A DNA stretch of 64,000 nucleotides from Deltaproteobacteria bacterium (lineage in GTDB: Bacteria > Myxococcota_A > UBA9160 > UBA4427): positions 157,029 through 221,028 of the forward strand of contig PBFW01000009.1 in assembly GCA_002719955.1 (NCBI GenBank), in the 5' to 3' direction. Below the pieces are notes generated by a model. That model worked only from the letters and a program-made list of their open reading frames with translations, was not told the origin of the DNA and did no database searches. Shown here piece after piece: positions 9,021 through 17,105 of the stretch. A program made the position numbers and the translations under genes. How positions within the stretch are numbered: position 1 is the stretch's first letter; each line of letters starts with the position of its first letter.

Positions 9021-9352
9021 GTTCTCAGCCTACCCAAAATGGTGCGCTGCCACCGCAGGGGTCGGAGGCCTCTCTCGGGGGCTGTCGGCCCAGGTGGCGG
9101 GGGGAATGCCCCTTCGGGTTCACCCCGGGATGGCCGGTGCGGCCGCCATGCAGGACCGCACAAAAGTCCACCACCCGATGCCGCTGTTGCGGGAATTCGG
9201 GGGTCTCGAGCGAGCGCGGCTGGCTGTCGGGGTGCCCCCCCCCTCAAGTTTCAGCGCTGGCTCGATCTCAAGGGTCAGGTCGGGCGGCATTTCGCCAAAT
9301 CGCGGGCGGCCGCCGGGCTTCTGCGACGGGGGGTGACGAGAGCGGAAATCGG

Positions 9353-9682
9353 GTGGCCCGGCGCGTGATCACCTACCCCTCTCCGGACGACTTGATCGGC
9401 GCGATCGTCACGAATATCCAGCCGGCCGGATTCTTCGTCCCGACCCCCTTCGCGGCGGGCGTCGGGACGAAACTTTTGATCCGAATCACCCTCGAGCTCG
9501 AGGGTGAGGCCGCAGATCCTCCGGCTACGGTCGTTGCATCGATCATCCAGGATGCCCATACGCTCTCGACGAAGAGCATGGGGATGAGCGTCAAGATCCA
9601 GAAACCGACCCCGGCTCAGGGGGCGGGAATCTCGGAGATCTTCGACGCGACGCCCGACGAGAAGCTGGGGCTCGGCGGCTGA
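9353..9682 (+). CDS. PilZ-domain-like protein
   Basis: The most likely start is GTG 9353 after GAGAGCGGAAATC, giving 109 residues; the open frame upstream to 9137 reads like non-coding sequence. The recognisable part is IVTNIQPAGFFVPTPFAAGVGTKL, the strand pattern (N-I-x-x-x-G-x-F-V) of PilZ-like c-di-GMP-associated domains common in deltaproteobacteria, followed by LLIRITLELEGE. The N-terminal RxxxR that contacts c-di-GMP is not clear (VARRV is the only candidate), so binding is doubtful. It precedes sppA on the same strand. Confidence 0.6.
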   Translation: MARRVITYPSPDDLIGAIVTNIQPAGFFVPTPFAAGVGTKLLIRITLELEGEAADPPATVVASIIQDAHTLSTKSMGMSVKIQKPTPAQGAGISEIFDATPDEKLGLGG

Positions 9683-9752
9683 ATCGCTCCCCTTGCGGCC
9701 AGGCGGGATCGGGATTCACGCCGCGCCGGTGTCACTCTGATACCCTGGGTCG

Positions 9753-11483
9753 ATGCGTACGACCGGCCGATTCCGCTTCGTCTTGTTCCTCTTCATCCTG
9801 GCTTCGTTTTTCGTCTATTCGTGCTCGATGTCCGATGGGCCCGCCCTCGAGATTTCGCAGGAGAGCACCCTCGTCATCGAGTTGGCGGGTGAGTATGTCG
9901 AGGCCCCGGGGCCCTCGGTCCTGGCGCGCATCGCGGGCCAGCAGACGCGACCCTTCCTGGGCTTGCTCTCGATGTTCAGCCGTGCGGAGCGCGACGCTCG
10001 GCTTGCGACGGTGGTGCTGCGGATCCAGCCGCTGAGAATCGGTTGGGGCAAGGCCGATGAACTCCGTGAGGCGATCGCTCGACTCCGGGCGCGGGGCCTC
10101 CACACGGTCGCGCATCTCGAGATCCAGGGATTCTCCGCCAACAAGGAACTCTTCATCGCGAGCGCTGCGGACGAAGTCTACGTGGCTCCCGGGGCGGCCA
10201 TGCCACTCGTGGGACTCGCGGCAGAATACCTTTTTCTCGGGGGCTTCTGGGAACAGCTCGGCGTCGAATTCGATATCGCGAAGGTCGGTCGCTACAAGAG
10301 TGCGGTCGAGGTCTTCGCCGAGCGGACGATGTCCGAGGCGTCGAGGGAGATGGCGGATTCCTTGCTCGACGATACCTATGATCGATTCGTTACGGGCCTT
10401 TCAGAAGGTCGCGGCCTGACGCGTGGGGCCGTCGAGGCGGCGATCGATAGCGGCACCATTCGCAATCAACAATTCGAAGCGGCCGGGTTGATCGACGGAG
10501 AACTCCACCTCGATCAGTTGCTCGATCGCTTCGGTCCCGATGTGGTCGAGCATGCGGACTACGCCCGGGTCGACCCCGAGGATCTCGGCTTCGAAGCCGA
10601 GGCGGAGTTCGCGCTGATCTATGGCCGGGGTCCGGTTGTGCAGGGTGAAGCCGATGGCTCCGCGCTCTCGGGCTCGCCGGCCTTCGCGTCACAGACGATC
10701 GCCGATGCCATCCTCGAAGCAGCTTCCGATCCCGCGATCCGCGCGATCCTCTTTCGCATCGATAGCCCGGGTGGATCCGCGCTCGCATCGGAACTGATCT
10801 GGCGCGCGATCGATCGGGCGCAGGAATCCGGCACCCCCGTGATCGCCTCCTTCTCCGATGTCGCCGCTTCCGGTGGCTATTACGTCGCATCGGGGGCCGA
10901 AGGCATCGTTTCCGATCCAGGCACGCTGACGGGTTCGATCGGGGTCTATGCGCTTCGTCCCGTTCTGGGCGGCCTGCTCGACAAGTTGGAGATTGGTATC
11001 GATTCGCTCACCCGCGGTCGCCACGCGGATTTTCTCCTCTCGAGCGAGAAGATGTCCCCGGCTACGTTGGCGCGGCTACAGACGACCGTTCTCGACACCT
11101 ATCAGCTCTTCCTGACACGGGTTGCGGATGGTCGCTCGATGTCGATCGACGCCGTCGATCGCATCGGTCAGGGCCGTGTCTGGACTGGAAGGCAGGCGTA
11201 CGAGGCGGGACTCGTCGACGAACTCGGTGGACTCTATACGGCGGCGCGGCGTGCGAAACGCGCGGTCGGTCTCGACGAGGATGCCGATGTCTACCTCGTT
11301 CCCTTCCCCCGCCCCGCCTCTTTGTCGGAGCAGATCTTTGCAGCCTTCCAATCCACCGCGCTCGCGCGAGTCGCGCCGCTCTTCGATTGGCCCGCTCCGC
11401 TCGCCGGGCTCATCGAGATGGCGGGCGCGCTGCCGACGGGGAGCGCGCTCTTGATCCCACCGGTCCTGATCGAGATTCGCTGA
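9753..11483 (+). CDS. sppA: Signal peptide peptidase SppA, long (67K) form
   Basis: The 576-residue inner-membrane serine protease degrades cleaved signal peptides. It has an N-terminal hydrophobic segment (about residues 8-24, VLFLFILASFFVYSC), and two ClpP-like repeats. Catalytic Lys is expected at K182 (KVGRYKSAVEVF) in the first repeat and Ser at S373 (DVAASGGYYVASGA) in the second, with IDSPGGSALASELIWRAI and TGSIGVYALRP around it. The order and length agree with the 618-residue E. coli enzyme, and the K/S dyad is complete. Confidence 0.93.
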   Translation: MRTTGRFRFVLFLFILASFFVYSCSMSDGPALEISQESTLVIELAGEYVEAPGPSVLARIAGQQTRPFLGLLSMFSRAERDARLATVVLRIQPLRIGWGKADELREAIARLRARGLHTVAHLEIQGFSANKELFIASAADEVYVAPGAAMPLVGLAAEYLFLGGFWEQLGVEFDIAKVGRYKSAVEVFAERTMSEASREMADSLLDDTYDRFVTGLSEGRGLTRGAVEAAIDSGTIRNQQFEAAGLIDGELHLDQLLDRFGPDVVEHADYARVDPEDLGFEAEAEFALIYGRGPVVQGEADGSALSGSPAFASQTIADAILEAASDPAIRAILFRIDSPGGSALASELIWRAIDRAQESGTPVIASFSDVAASGGYYVASGAEGIVSDPGTLTGSIGVYALRPVLGGLLDKLEIGIDSLTRGRHADFLLSSEKMSPATLARLQTTVLDTYQLFLTRVADGRSMSIDAVDRIGQGRVWTGRQAYEAGLVDELGGLYTAARRAKRAVGLDEDADVYLVPFPRPASLSEQIFAAFQSTALARVAPLFDWPAPLAGLIEMAGALPTGSALLIPPVLIEIR

Positions 11484-11532
11484 AGACGAAGCGCGTTCAG
11501 CGGGCCACCCCCTTCGAGAGGAGATCGAGTTC

Positions 11533-12381
11533 TTGGCATTGCTGACGACGCGTGAAGGCGCATCGATCTACTACGAGTTTCATGAGCCCGCCGACTTCAC
11601 GGGACGGGCCAGGACTCCGGTGATCTTCTCCTGCGCCTATTGCACGACCCATGAGAATTGGCGCGGGCAGGTGGAGCCCCTTCTGCGCGCGGGGCATCCC
11701 GTGGTTCTCTGGGATCTGCGCGCCCACGGCGATTCCGTCGCGCCGGAGGGTGACGACGCCTGGTCGATCGATGATGTCGTTGTCGACCTGCTGGCCGTCG
11801 CGGAGGCGACGACACCCGATGCCCCCTTCGTGGCGGCGGGGCTCTCTTTTGGCGGGCTCGCTTCATTGCATTTCATGGCGCGGCGTGCCGATCGCGTGGC
11901 CGGGCTCGTCTTGATCGGCTCCGGTCCGGGATTCAAGAATCCGGAGGCGGCGGAGGCCTGGGCGGCACGGACTGAACGCACGGCCAGTTTCCTCGAGCAG
12001 CGCGGCTTCGAAGATTTCGTGCGGGGCCGAGCGGGGCCGACATGCATCGGCAATCGCCCCGAACTTCCGGCGGCGGAGGCGGCGGCTCGGGCGATCATCG
12101 CGCAGTCCGTACCGGGGATCGCACGCTTTGGACGCCAGATCACCGCTGCCGCGCCGCCTGTGGTCGACGAGCTGGCCGCGATGGACGTTCCCGCCCTTGT
12201 GATCGTGGGCGAGCACGACAAGGGCTTCCTGCGAGCCGGCGAGGTGATGGCGGCCAAGCTCCCCCGCGCCAGGCATGTCGTCGTGCCCGATGCGGGACAT
12301 ATCGTGAATATCGATCAGGCGGAGTTCTTCATTCGCGAGATGCTCGCTTTTCTCACCGACCTCGAGCGTTCACCCATCTAG
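11533..12381 (+). CDS. Alpha/beta-fold hydrolase
   Basis: A 282-residue soluble hydrolase. Translation is placed at TTG 11533 because GAGAGGAGATCGAG lies just upstream and the sequence MALLTTREGASIYYEFHEP is a normal start for the family. The nucleophile elbow is FVAAGLSFGGLASL, the acid is probably Asp in VIVGEHDKGFL, and the His is PDAGHIVNIDQ. DLRAHGDS and an oxyanion HENW/CTTH region fit the haloperoxidase/3-oxoadipate-enol-lactonase type. The substrate is not predictable. Confidence 0.9.
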   Translation: MALLTTREGASIYYEFHEPADFTGRARTPVIFSCAYCTTHENWRGQVEPLLRAGHPVVLWDLRAHGDSVAPEGDDAWSIDDVVVDLLAVAEATTPDAPFVAAGLSFGGLASLHFMARRADRVAGLVLIGSGPGFKNPEAAEAWAARTERTASFLEQRGFEDFVRGRAGPTCIGNRPELPAAEAAARAIIAQSVPGIARFGRQITAAAPPVVDELAAMDVPALVIVGEHDKGFLRAGEVMAAKLPRARHVVVPDAGHIVNIDQAEFFIREMLAFLTDLERSPI

Positions 12382-12444
12382 CGCCCGCTCGACGCGGCTC
12401 CGTCGGAATTCCGCCCGTTCGGACGATCTCTCGCGCCGCGCTCG

Positions 12445-12711
12445 ATGCACGCCCACGTTATCCTTTCGTTGGCGTTGGCGTTGCGGTCTGGAACGGTTCC
12501 GAGCTTCCAGACTCGTGGAGGGTTCCGGTTGCCGCGGGCACGAGACCAGAGGAGATCGCCGCCGACGGATCGTCGGGTGCACGTGGATCGAATCGCTCCC
12601 GAGAGCGCCGCCGTCCTGGTCTCTGCGCCGATCGAGGGGGTCGCCTTTGAGATCATCCGGGGCGGGCCCGATCTGCGTCGCCCGGTTGCGATCGTGGCGC
12701 TCTCGAGATGA
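12445..12711 (+). CDS. Hypothetical protein, coupled to the CWC gene (weak)
   Basis: The frame ends with a TGA that overlaps the ATG of the next gene (ATGA at 12708-12711), the main reason to think it is translated. The C-terminal half, from a possible GTG start at the VHVDRIAPES segment, reads VAFEIIRGGPDLRRPVAIVALSR and looks protein-like; the first 40 residues are Arg/Ser rich and may be non-coding. The VDRI start vaguely recalls the small DUF3006 family, but no motif is decisive. The true start is uncertain. Confidence 0.3.
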   Translation: MHAHVILSLALALRSGTVPSFQTRGGFRLPRARDQRRSPPTDRRVHVDRIAPESAAVLVSAPIEGVAFEIIRGGPDLRRPVAIVALSR

Positions 12712-12983
12712 GCGACAAGGGAATTTTCATCTCGATCGATCTCAGTCGTTGTGCTCTGTGCGGCGGTCCGAACGATTGTGCGAAGAGAGGTGGTTCGCGT
12801 TTGCAAGGGGATCCCGTGAGCGAAGCAGCGGATGATTTACAGGAGCCCGCCCAAACAGAGCGGTGTTGGTGTGTCGGGCGCGTCTTTCCAGAGACGTTGA
12901 CCACCCTCGCGAAGGAGAGGGATGGGGGTGCCGCCTGCATCTGTCGCGCCTGTCTCGCGCGCCACGACGAAACGAGCGCTTAG
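12708..12983 (+). CDS. Cysteine-rich CWC family protein
   Basis: The 91-residue product matches the small cysteine-rich CWC family: a first zinc-like knuckle CALCGGPNDCAKRGG (residues 15-29), a central CWC tripeptide (ERCWCVG), and a final pair CICRACLARH, all in the expected order and spacing for a structural metal site. The function of the family is unknown. It overlaps the upstream frame by four bases. Confidence 0.8.
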   Translation: MSDKGIFISIDLSRCALCGGPNDCAKRGGSRLQGDPVSEAADDLQEPAQTERCWCVGRVFPETLTTLAKERDGGAACICRACLARHDETSA

Positions 12984-13012
12984 GCGGTCCTGCGGGACGA
13001 AGGTCCGCTCTC

Positions 13013-14554
13013 TCAGGGATTCCCTTCTGAGATTCGGCGGATCTCCCGCAGACCGCCCGAGATGTGGCGGGCTTTCAGGCCGGCTCTGCGCATCAGGTCG
13101 GCGAGGTGTGCGCTCTTGAGGCCGAATTCGCAATAGAGAACGTATGGCTGATCCGAGTCGAAAGCGCCGTAGGCGCGAAGTGCATTGGGAAAGTCGAGAA
13201 AGAGTGCGTCGGGGTAGTGCCAGGTCGCGTAGGCGGCCTTCGATCGGAGATCGATGACGATATCCTTCGGTCCGATTTCGCGGGTGCACAGGTCTTCGGC
13301 TCCCCACGCGTCGAGGTCCACGTCGGCCAGGTTGAAATGAGTGCGGGATTCGATCGCTTCGGTCAGAACGCTGGGGTCGAGCTGGGATTCTTCTCGCAGA
13401 ATATCATCGAGCTTTGCATGGGTCGCTGGCTTGCTCGGCACGATCGCGCAATATTCGCCGACCTTCGCCGAGAGATCGTGGGTCCCGACGATCTTCGATT
13501 CTTCGATGATCTCGTTCTTGTTATTTCCGATCAGGGGCCGCAGGATCGGCAGTATTGCCCCATCGGAAATGACCGATAGATTCTGCAGGGTCTGGGACGA
13601 GACTTGACCGATCGCCTCGCCCGTCACAATCGCACCGGCATCCCAATTTTCGGCGACGGCTTCGGCGGCGCGCAGCATCAGGCGCTTGAGGATGACCTGC
13701 CAATAGCGGGTCCTGACCTTTGCCTGGATCTCGCGGCTGACGGGGTCGAAATCGATCGCGTGGAAGCGCGGGCGGGTGCCAGATTGCCAGCGGTCGGCGA
13801 TCCGTTTTGCGATGGTGAGCGTCTCGAGTTCGTGCTGCCGCCCACCGAGATTGCAGAACACATAGTCGAGCGCGATTCCGCGGCGAAGCAGTCGCCAGGA
13901 AGCGACGGGTGAATCGAAGCCACCGGAGAGCAGGCTGACCGCGCGGCCCTCTGTGCCGAGGGGCAGGCCGCCCGCGCCGCGCTCGCTCGCGACGAAGAAA
14001 TAGGCCCGATCCGGGCCGACCTCGACGAAGACCGTCGTCTCGGGATTCGAGAGGTCCACGCGTGAAGCGATCGGACGCAACGCTTCGCCCAGCTCGTTTT
14101 CGATTTCGCCGGAGCGGATCGGGACCTCATTGCGATCGCCGATGCGTCGGGCTCGAACCGCGAAGCGTCGGTCGCGAACGTGGGGCGTGCCGAAGGCCTC
14201 CCCCGCCTCGACGATCTCGTCGAGTGAGGACCAGCCGACAGCGTGGGTCACCGACACGGACTGCACGCCAAAAACGCGGGCCAGGCGTGTCGCCATCGCC
14301 TCGTCCGTCGGTTCGCTTCCGGTGATCGCGTCGAGCGCAACGAAGAGCCGGTTGCGGTCGCGCAGCACCCGACCCCCGCGACCGCTCGCCCTGAGAGAGG
14401 CGCGAAGATTTTCGACCAGGCGCGAGGTCATGCGCCGTCGCGTGGCATTCGCTTTGGTCGTGAGATCGCCACTGAATCGCAGCAGCAGGAGGGAGGAATT
14501 CACCTCTTCCGCTTCGCTCTCCGCAGGGGCGTCATTCGTGTCGGGGGTGCTCAC
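13013..14554 (-). CDS. thiI: tRNA 4-thiouridine synthase / thiazole sulfur transferase ThiI with rhodanese domain
   Basis: A 513-residue protein that transfers persulfide sulfur to U8 of tRNA and to ThiS for thiazole synthesis. GTG 14554 is chosen because GGAG sits seven bases upstream and the ferredoxin-like/THUMP region begins SSLLLLRFSGDLTTKANATR just after it. The AANH domain has the PP-loop LLSGGFDSPVASWRLLRRG, the conserved EYCAIVPSKPATHAK, and the C-terminal rhodanese domain carries the acceptor cysteine in YVLYCEFGLKSAHLADL. The rhodanese extension is like that of E. coli ThiI. It is one of two thiamine-related genes in the window, together with thiC. Confidence 0.94.
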   Translation of the reverse strand: MSTPDTNDAPAESEAEEVNSSLLLLRFSGDLTTKANATRRRMTSRLVENLRASLRASGRGGRVLRDRNRLFVALDAITGSEPTDEAMATRLARVFGVQSVSVTHAVGWSSLDEIVEAGEAFGTPHVRDRRFAVRARRIGDRNEVPIRSGEIENELGEALRPIASRVDLSNPETTVFVEVGPDRAYFFVASERGAGGLPLGTEGRAVSLLSGGFDSPVASWRLLRRGIALDYVFCNLGGRQHELETLTIAKRIADRWQSGTRPRFHAIDFDPVSREIQAKVRTRYWQVILKRLMLRAAEAVAENWDAGAIVTGEAIGQVSSQTLQNLSVISDGAILPILRPLIGNNKNEIIEESKIVGTHDLSAKVGEYCAIVPSKPATHAKLDDILREESQLDPSVLTEAIESRTHFNLADVDLDAWGAEDLCTREIGPKDIVIDLRSKAAYATWHYPDALFLDFPNALRAYGAFDSDQPYVLYCEFGLKSAHLADLMRRAGLKARHISGGLREIRRISEGNP

Positions 14555-14761
14555 CGGAATCTCCGCTCGGGTCCCTGCGGTCCATTTGGGGGCCTCCGGC
14601 CGCGACCGATCGTTTCGGTCGGGCAGGCGGAGGCGCGCGATCGAGTTTGTACGTCGCTCGACCAAACGCGTCGAGGCCCGGCGGGTGATGGTAGACCACA
14701 GGGCACGCAGAGGGCCTCTGTCGGGAGCCCGAAGAGCGACGATGCGGCATCATACCGGGGC

Positions 14762-15202
14762 ATGATCCGACTGCGCCTCTACCGAGTTCTGCTGGGCACA
14801 ATGGGCATTGCGTTCTTCCTCTTCGGTGCCGCGATGATGGCCGCCTTCTTCCTTTACCAGCGGCCGAACTCCGTACCGCTGATCCCGACCGGTCCCGTCG
14901 GCCACTACTTCGTGGCGTTCACGGGTTGCGCGATGCTCGCCTGGTCGGGGGGGCTCGTCGGGGCCGCGCGCGAACCGCGTTCGTCGCGTTCGATCGGAAC
15001 GATGACGGCCTTCGTGCTGATCTTGATGTCCATCGTGCGCATGGTGGCCTGGATCATCGGTGACTATTATAGCTGGCTCGGCGACCTGCCTCGCACCGAG
15101 GCGACCGGCCTCTTGTTGACGGCCCTCGCGCTGATCTGGCTGCGACCCACCGTCGCGGAGAGCTTATTGCCCGGGGCTGCGAGTTCGCAGGAGGGCGGAT
15201 GA
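14762..15202 (+). CDS. Small four-helix membrane protein
   Basis: The 146-residue product starts at ATG 14762 and contains four hydrophobic segments: MGIAFFLFGAAMMAAFFLY, YFVAFTGCAMLAWSGGLVG, GTMTAFVLILMSIVRMVAWI and TGLLLTALALIWL. The pattern resembles small DUF4345-like inner-membrane proteins, but I do not recognise a specific family. Its TGA stop overlaps the ATG of the following peroxiredoxin-like gene (ATGA, 15199-15202), so the two are translationally coupled and probably act in the same envelope process. Confidence 0.75.
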   Translation: MIRLRLYRVLLGTMGIAFFLFGAAMMAAFFLYQRPNSVPLIPTGPVGHYFVAFTGCAMLAWSGGLVGAAREPRSSRSIGTMTAFVLILMSIVRMVAWIIGDYYSWLGDLPRTEATGLLLTALALIWLRPTVAESLLPGAASSQEGG

Positions 15203-15798
15203 TTCTGCGAGCTTTGGCGAGCGTGGTGGTGTTGGGTCTTCTCGGGCTGAATCTGGCGCTGCCGACGGCGAAGATGACGGCGCGTGGGAACGAGAACCTT
15301 GTTCGCGCGGATATCGAGAGTCGGTTGGCGATCGGTGGCACGCTGCCGGACCTCGAACTCTTCGGTTTCGACGGTCGGCGCTTCACGCGTGAAGACCTGC
15401 TCGGACATCGTGTCCTGATCACCTTCGAACGCAGCGTCGATTGGTGACCCTTCACCAAGGCGCGGCTCGTGGAGCTGCGAGAGGCTTTCGAATCGACGCC
15501 AGATCTGATGATCGTCTGGGTCATGTCCGAGGCGCAGGTCAACGAGCGGACCCGGATTTTCGTCGACGAACTCGGCCTGGCGGAACGGGTCCTCTTCCTG
15601 TCGGACCCGAAAAGTCAATTGATTCGCGATCTGGGGATTCTGAAGGAGAATCCAGAGAATATCGAAAAGGGGGTGCCCCACCCCACGACGCTCGTTCTCG
15701 ACGAGTTGGGCGTCGTCCAATTCATCGATGTTCGAGAGAATTTTCATTTCTGGTTGGATCCGGCCGCGGTGACCGACGTGCTGGCCCGGCTCGAATAG
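15199..15798 (+). CDS. Membrane-anchored peroxiredoxin-like selenoprotein (Sec at codon 83, TGA)
   Basis: Read through the in-frame TGA at 15445-15447, this is a single 199-residue AhpC/TSA-type redoxin. Residues 1-23 form a hydrophobic anchor; DLELFGFDGRRF and RVLITFERSVDW precede the TGA, and PFTKARLVELREAF follows. In cysteine homologs this site reads DW-C-PF/Y-C/T, so the TGA sits exactly at the peroxidatic/redox cysteine, giving a Sec-x-x-Thr motif. The sequence after it (LMIVWVMSEAQVN, HPTTLVLDELGVVQF) completes the thioredoxin fold in the same frame. A perfect hairpin lies 13 bases downstream (see 15461-15479). Alternatives are a nonsense mutation or a base error for TGC. The expected role is thiol-dependent peroxide or disulfide reduction at the periplasmic face. 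Confidence 0.8.
15461..15479 (+). promoter_or_regulatory. Candidate bacterial SECIS hairpin
   Basis: The arms CGCGGCTC and GAGCTGCG pair over eight positions (one G-U) around a three-base loop GTG. The loop begins 21 bases after the TGA, inside the 16-37 base window known for bacterial SECIS elements, and starts with G as required for SelB recognition. It lies inside the coding frame, as bacterial SECIS elements do. No bulged U is seen in the upper stem. Confidence 0.7.
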
Positions 15799-16108
15799 AT
15801 CGAGCGATGCTCGATGCGTGCTCGGGGTTACGGGGAATCGGAGTCGAATCGGCTAGTTGAACGCCTACCGAGCGATCCCGATGGTTGCAGGACAGGGCGC
15901 GAGCGAGCATTATCTCGACGAGGCGAAGGATCGGGTGGCGTGTGCTTCCCGGCAACTGAAACGGGTCTGAGACGAGCGAGAGAATTTCCCGTAGCTGTTC
16001 AGGGGGGTTCAAGACACGCGAGAGCAAGGCACAGAAAGACCGATGAGTCGGGCGAAAGCATGCGATGCATGTGGGCACGGATCTCGTCGTGGAGGCAACG
16101 ACTGAGTC
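15799..16108. other. Intergenic stretch, nothing recognised
   Basis: About 310 bases between the selenoprotein and pal. I see no tRNA, no convincing short gene and no clean promoter. A GGAGG at 16091-16095 is the best ribosome-binding site for pal but is 13 bases from the first ATG. Confidence 0.5.
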
Positions 16109-16633
16109 ATGATGCGACGAATTTTCACTTCGAACGAGATGCGGCTGATCCCGATCCTGCTTGCGGCGGTTCTCGCTTTTGCCGCGGGTTGTGCGTCGAC
16201 CCCTGAGGCAGTAGATGAATCTGCGGATACGAGTGAGTTCGACGATGCTGCATCCACGCTGCCCCGGGCGCCGGCCGTGGCGGACACGACGGTTTCCAAC
16301 CGCAACATTTCGATCGCTCCAGTCTATTTCGATCTGGACGAGTCGACGATCAAATCCGATTTCGAATCGATCCTGCAGACCGCCGCGACAGCGCTGCGCG
16401 GTTCGGGCGCTTCGGTGACGATTGCGGGCCACTGCGATGAACGCGGTTCCGACGAATACAATCTCGCTCTGGGAGAGCGTCGTGCCGGTGCGGTCCGTCG
16501 CTATCTGCTCGACCTCGGCGTGTCCCCCGCCCAGGTCACGACAGTGAGTTATGGCGAGGCGCGTCCCGCCGTCAGCGGGTCGGGCGAAACGGCCTTCCAA
16601 CTCAACCGCCGCGCGGAGTTCTCGGTCCGCTGA
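16109..16633 (+). CDS. pal: Peptidoglycan-associated lipoprotein (OmpA/Pal family)
   Basis: The product tethers outer membrane to peptidoglycan as part of the Tol-Pal system. A lipobox FAAGC ends the signal peptide MRLIPILLAAVLAFAAGC, followed by an acidic linker and the OmpA-like domain: VYFDLDEST, HCDERGSDEYNLALGERRA, VRRYLLDLGV, VTTVSYGEARP and LNRRAEFSV. All peptidoglycan-contact residues of the NxxLGxxRA type are present. The start is either 16109 (GGAGG 13 bases upstream; 174 residues) or 16139 (164 residues, a tidier signal peptide). tolA/tolB are not adjacent. A strong terminator follows. Confidence 0.92.
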   Translation: MMRRIFTSNEMRLIPILLAAVLAFAAGCASTPEAVDESADTSEFDDAASTLPRAPAVADTTVSNRNISIAPVYFDLDESTIKSDFESILQTAATALRGSGASVTIAGHCDERGSDEYNLALGERRAGAVRRYLLDLGVSPAQVTTVSYGEARPAVSGSGETAFQLNRRAEFSVR

Positions 16634-16703
16634 TTCGAAGGCGTTAGGTCCGAAGCAAAACCCCACTCGAACGAGGCTTCGTACGAGCTGGGCCGTCGAT
16701 CGA

Positions 16704-16745
16704 AAAGAAGCCGGTGAACGCCGCGATGCGTTCGTCGGCTTCTTT
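16704..16745 (+). terminator. Rho-independent terminator after pal
   Basis: AAAGAAGCCG at 16704-16713 pairs perfectly with CGGCTTCTTT at 16736-16745, and inside it GAACGC (16716-16721) pairs with GCGTTC (16728-16733) around a six-base loop, the two stems separated by a GT/GT internal loop. The outer stem provides its own T-rich tail. It lies 70 bases after the pal stop codon. Confidence 0.75.
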
Positions 16746-17105
16746 GTGTCTGGCGGGGTCGCTCCCGAATCTACCCGCTCCTTCTCTCGGCGTAGGGGTG
16801 GACGCTGGCACGTGTGCCGATCGAGTCGCGAATCTCGCCCTCGGATGTGGGGCCGCGCGCAGTGCTGCGAATCCTTTTGTCCAGCCCCCGGGAAGGATCG
16901 GGATCGAGGAGGAGGTCCGCGCTGGAAATCACGACCGGGCGTTCGTGGGCGGGGTGACGCGAATGCCCGCTCACGCTTGGCCCCCGCGCATCGCCAGTGA
17001 TATGGTGGGCCCTGGCACGGATTCGGGTCCTTCGGGCCGCCATCGCCAACCCACCCGTCCTTCTCGGCCTCCGAATTTGCGAATCAGAGACGAACTGGAG
17101 TTCCC
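16746..17105. other. Intergenic stretch before the ThDP enzyme, nothing recognised
   Basis: About 360 bases of GC-rich sequence downstream of the pal terminator. It must hold the promoter of the next gene, but no consensus -35/-10 pair is convincing, and no RNA gene or short coding frame is apparent. Confidence 0.45.

Noticed and set aside
12042-12650. Frame containing RYPFVGVGVAVWNGSE, resembling a Nudix start
   Set aside because: It overlaps the end of the alpha/beta hydrolase, lacks a Nudix box, and another frame is coupled to the CWC gene.
15199-15447. Treating the peroxiredoxin-like gene as two separate short genes (15199-15447 and 15469-15798)
   Set aside because: The two halves are in the same frame, join to one complete thioredoxin fold, and the second has no ribosome-binding site; the TGA sits on the redox residue.
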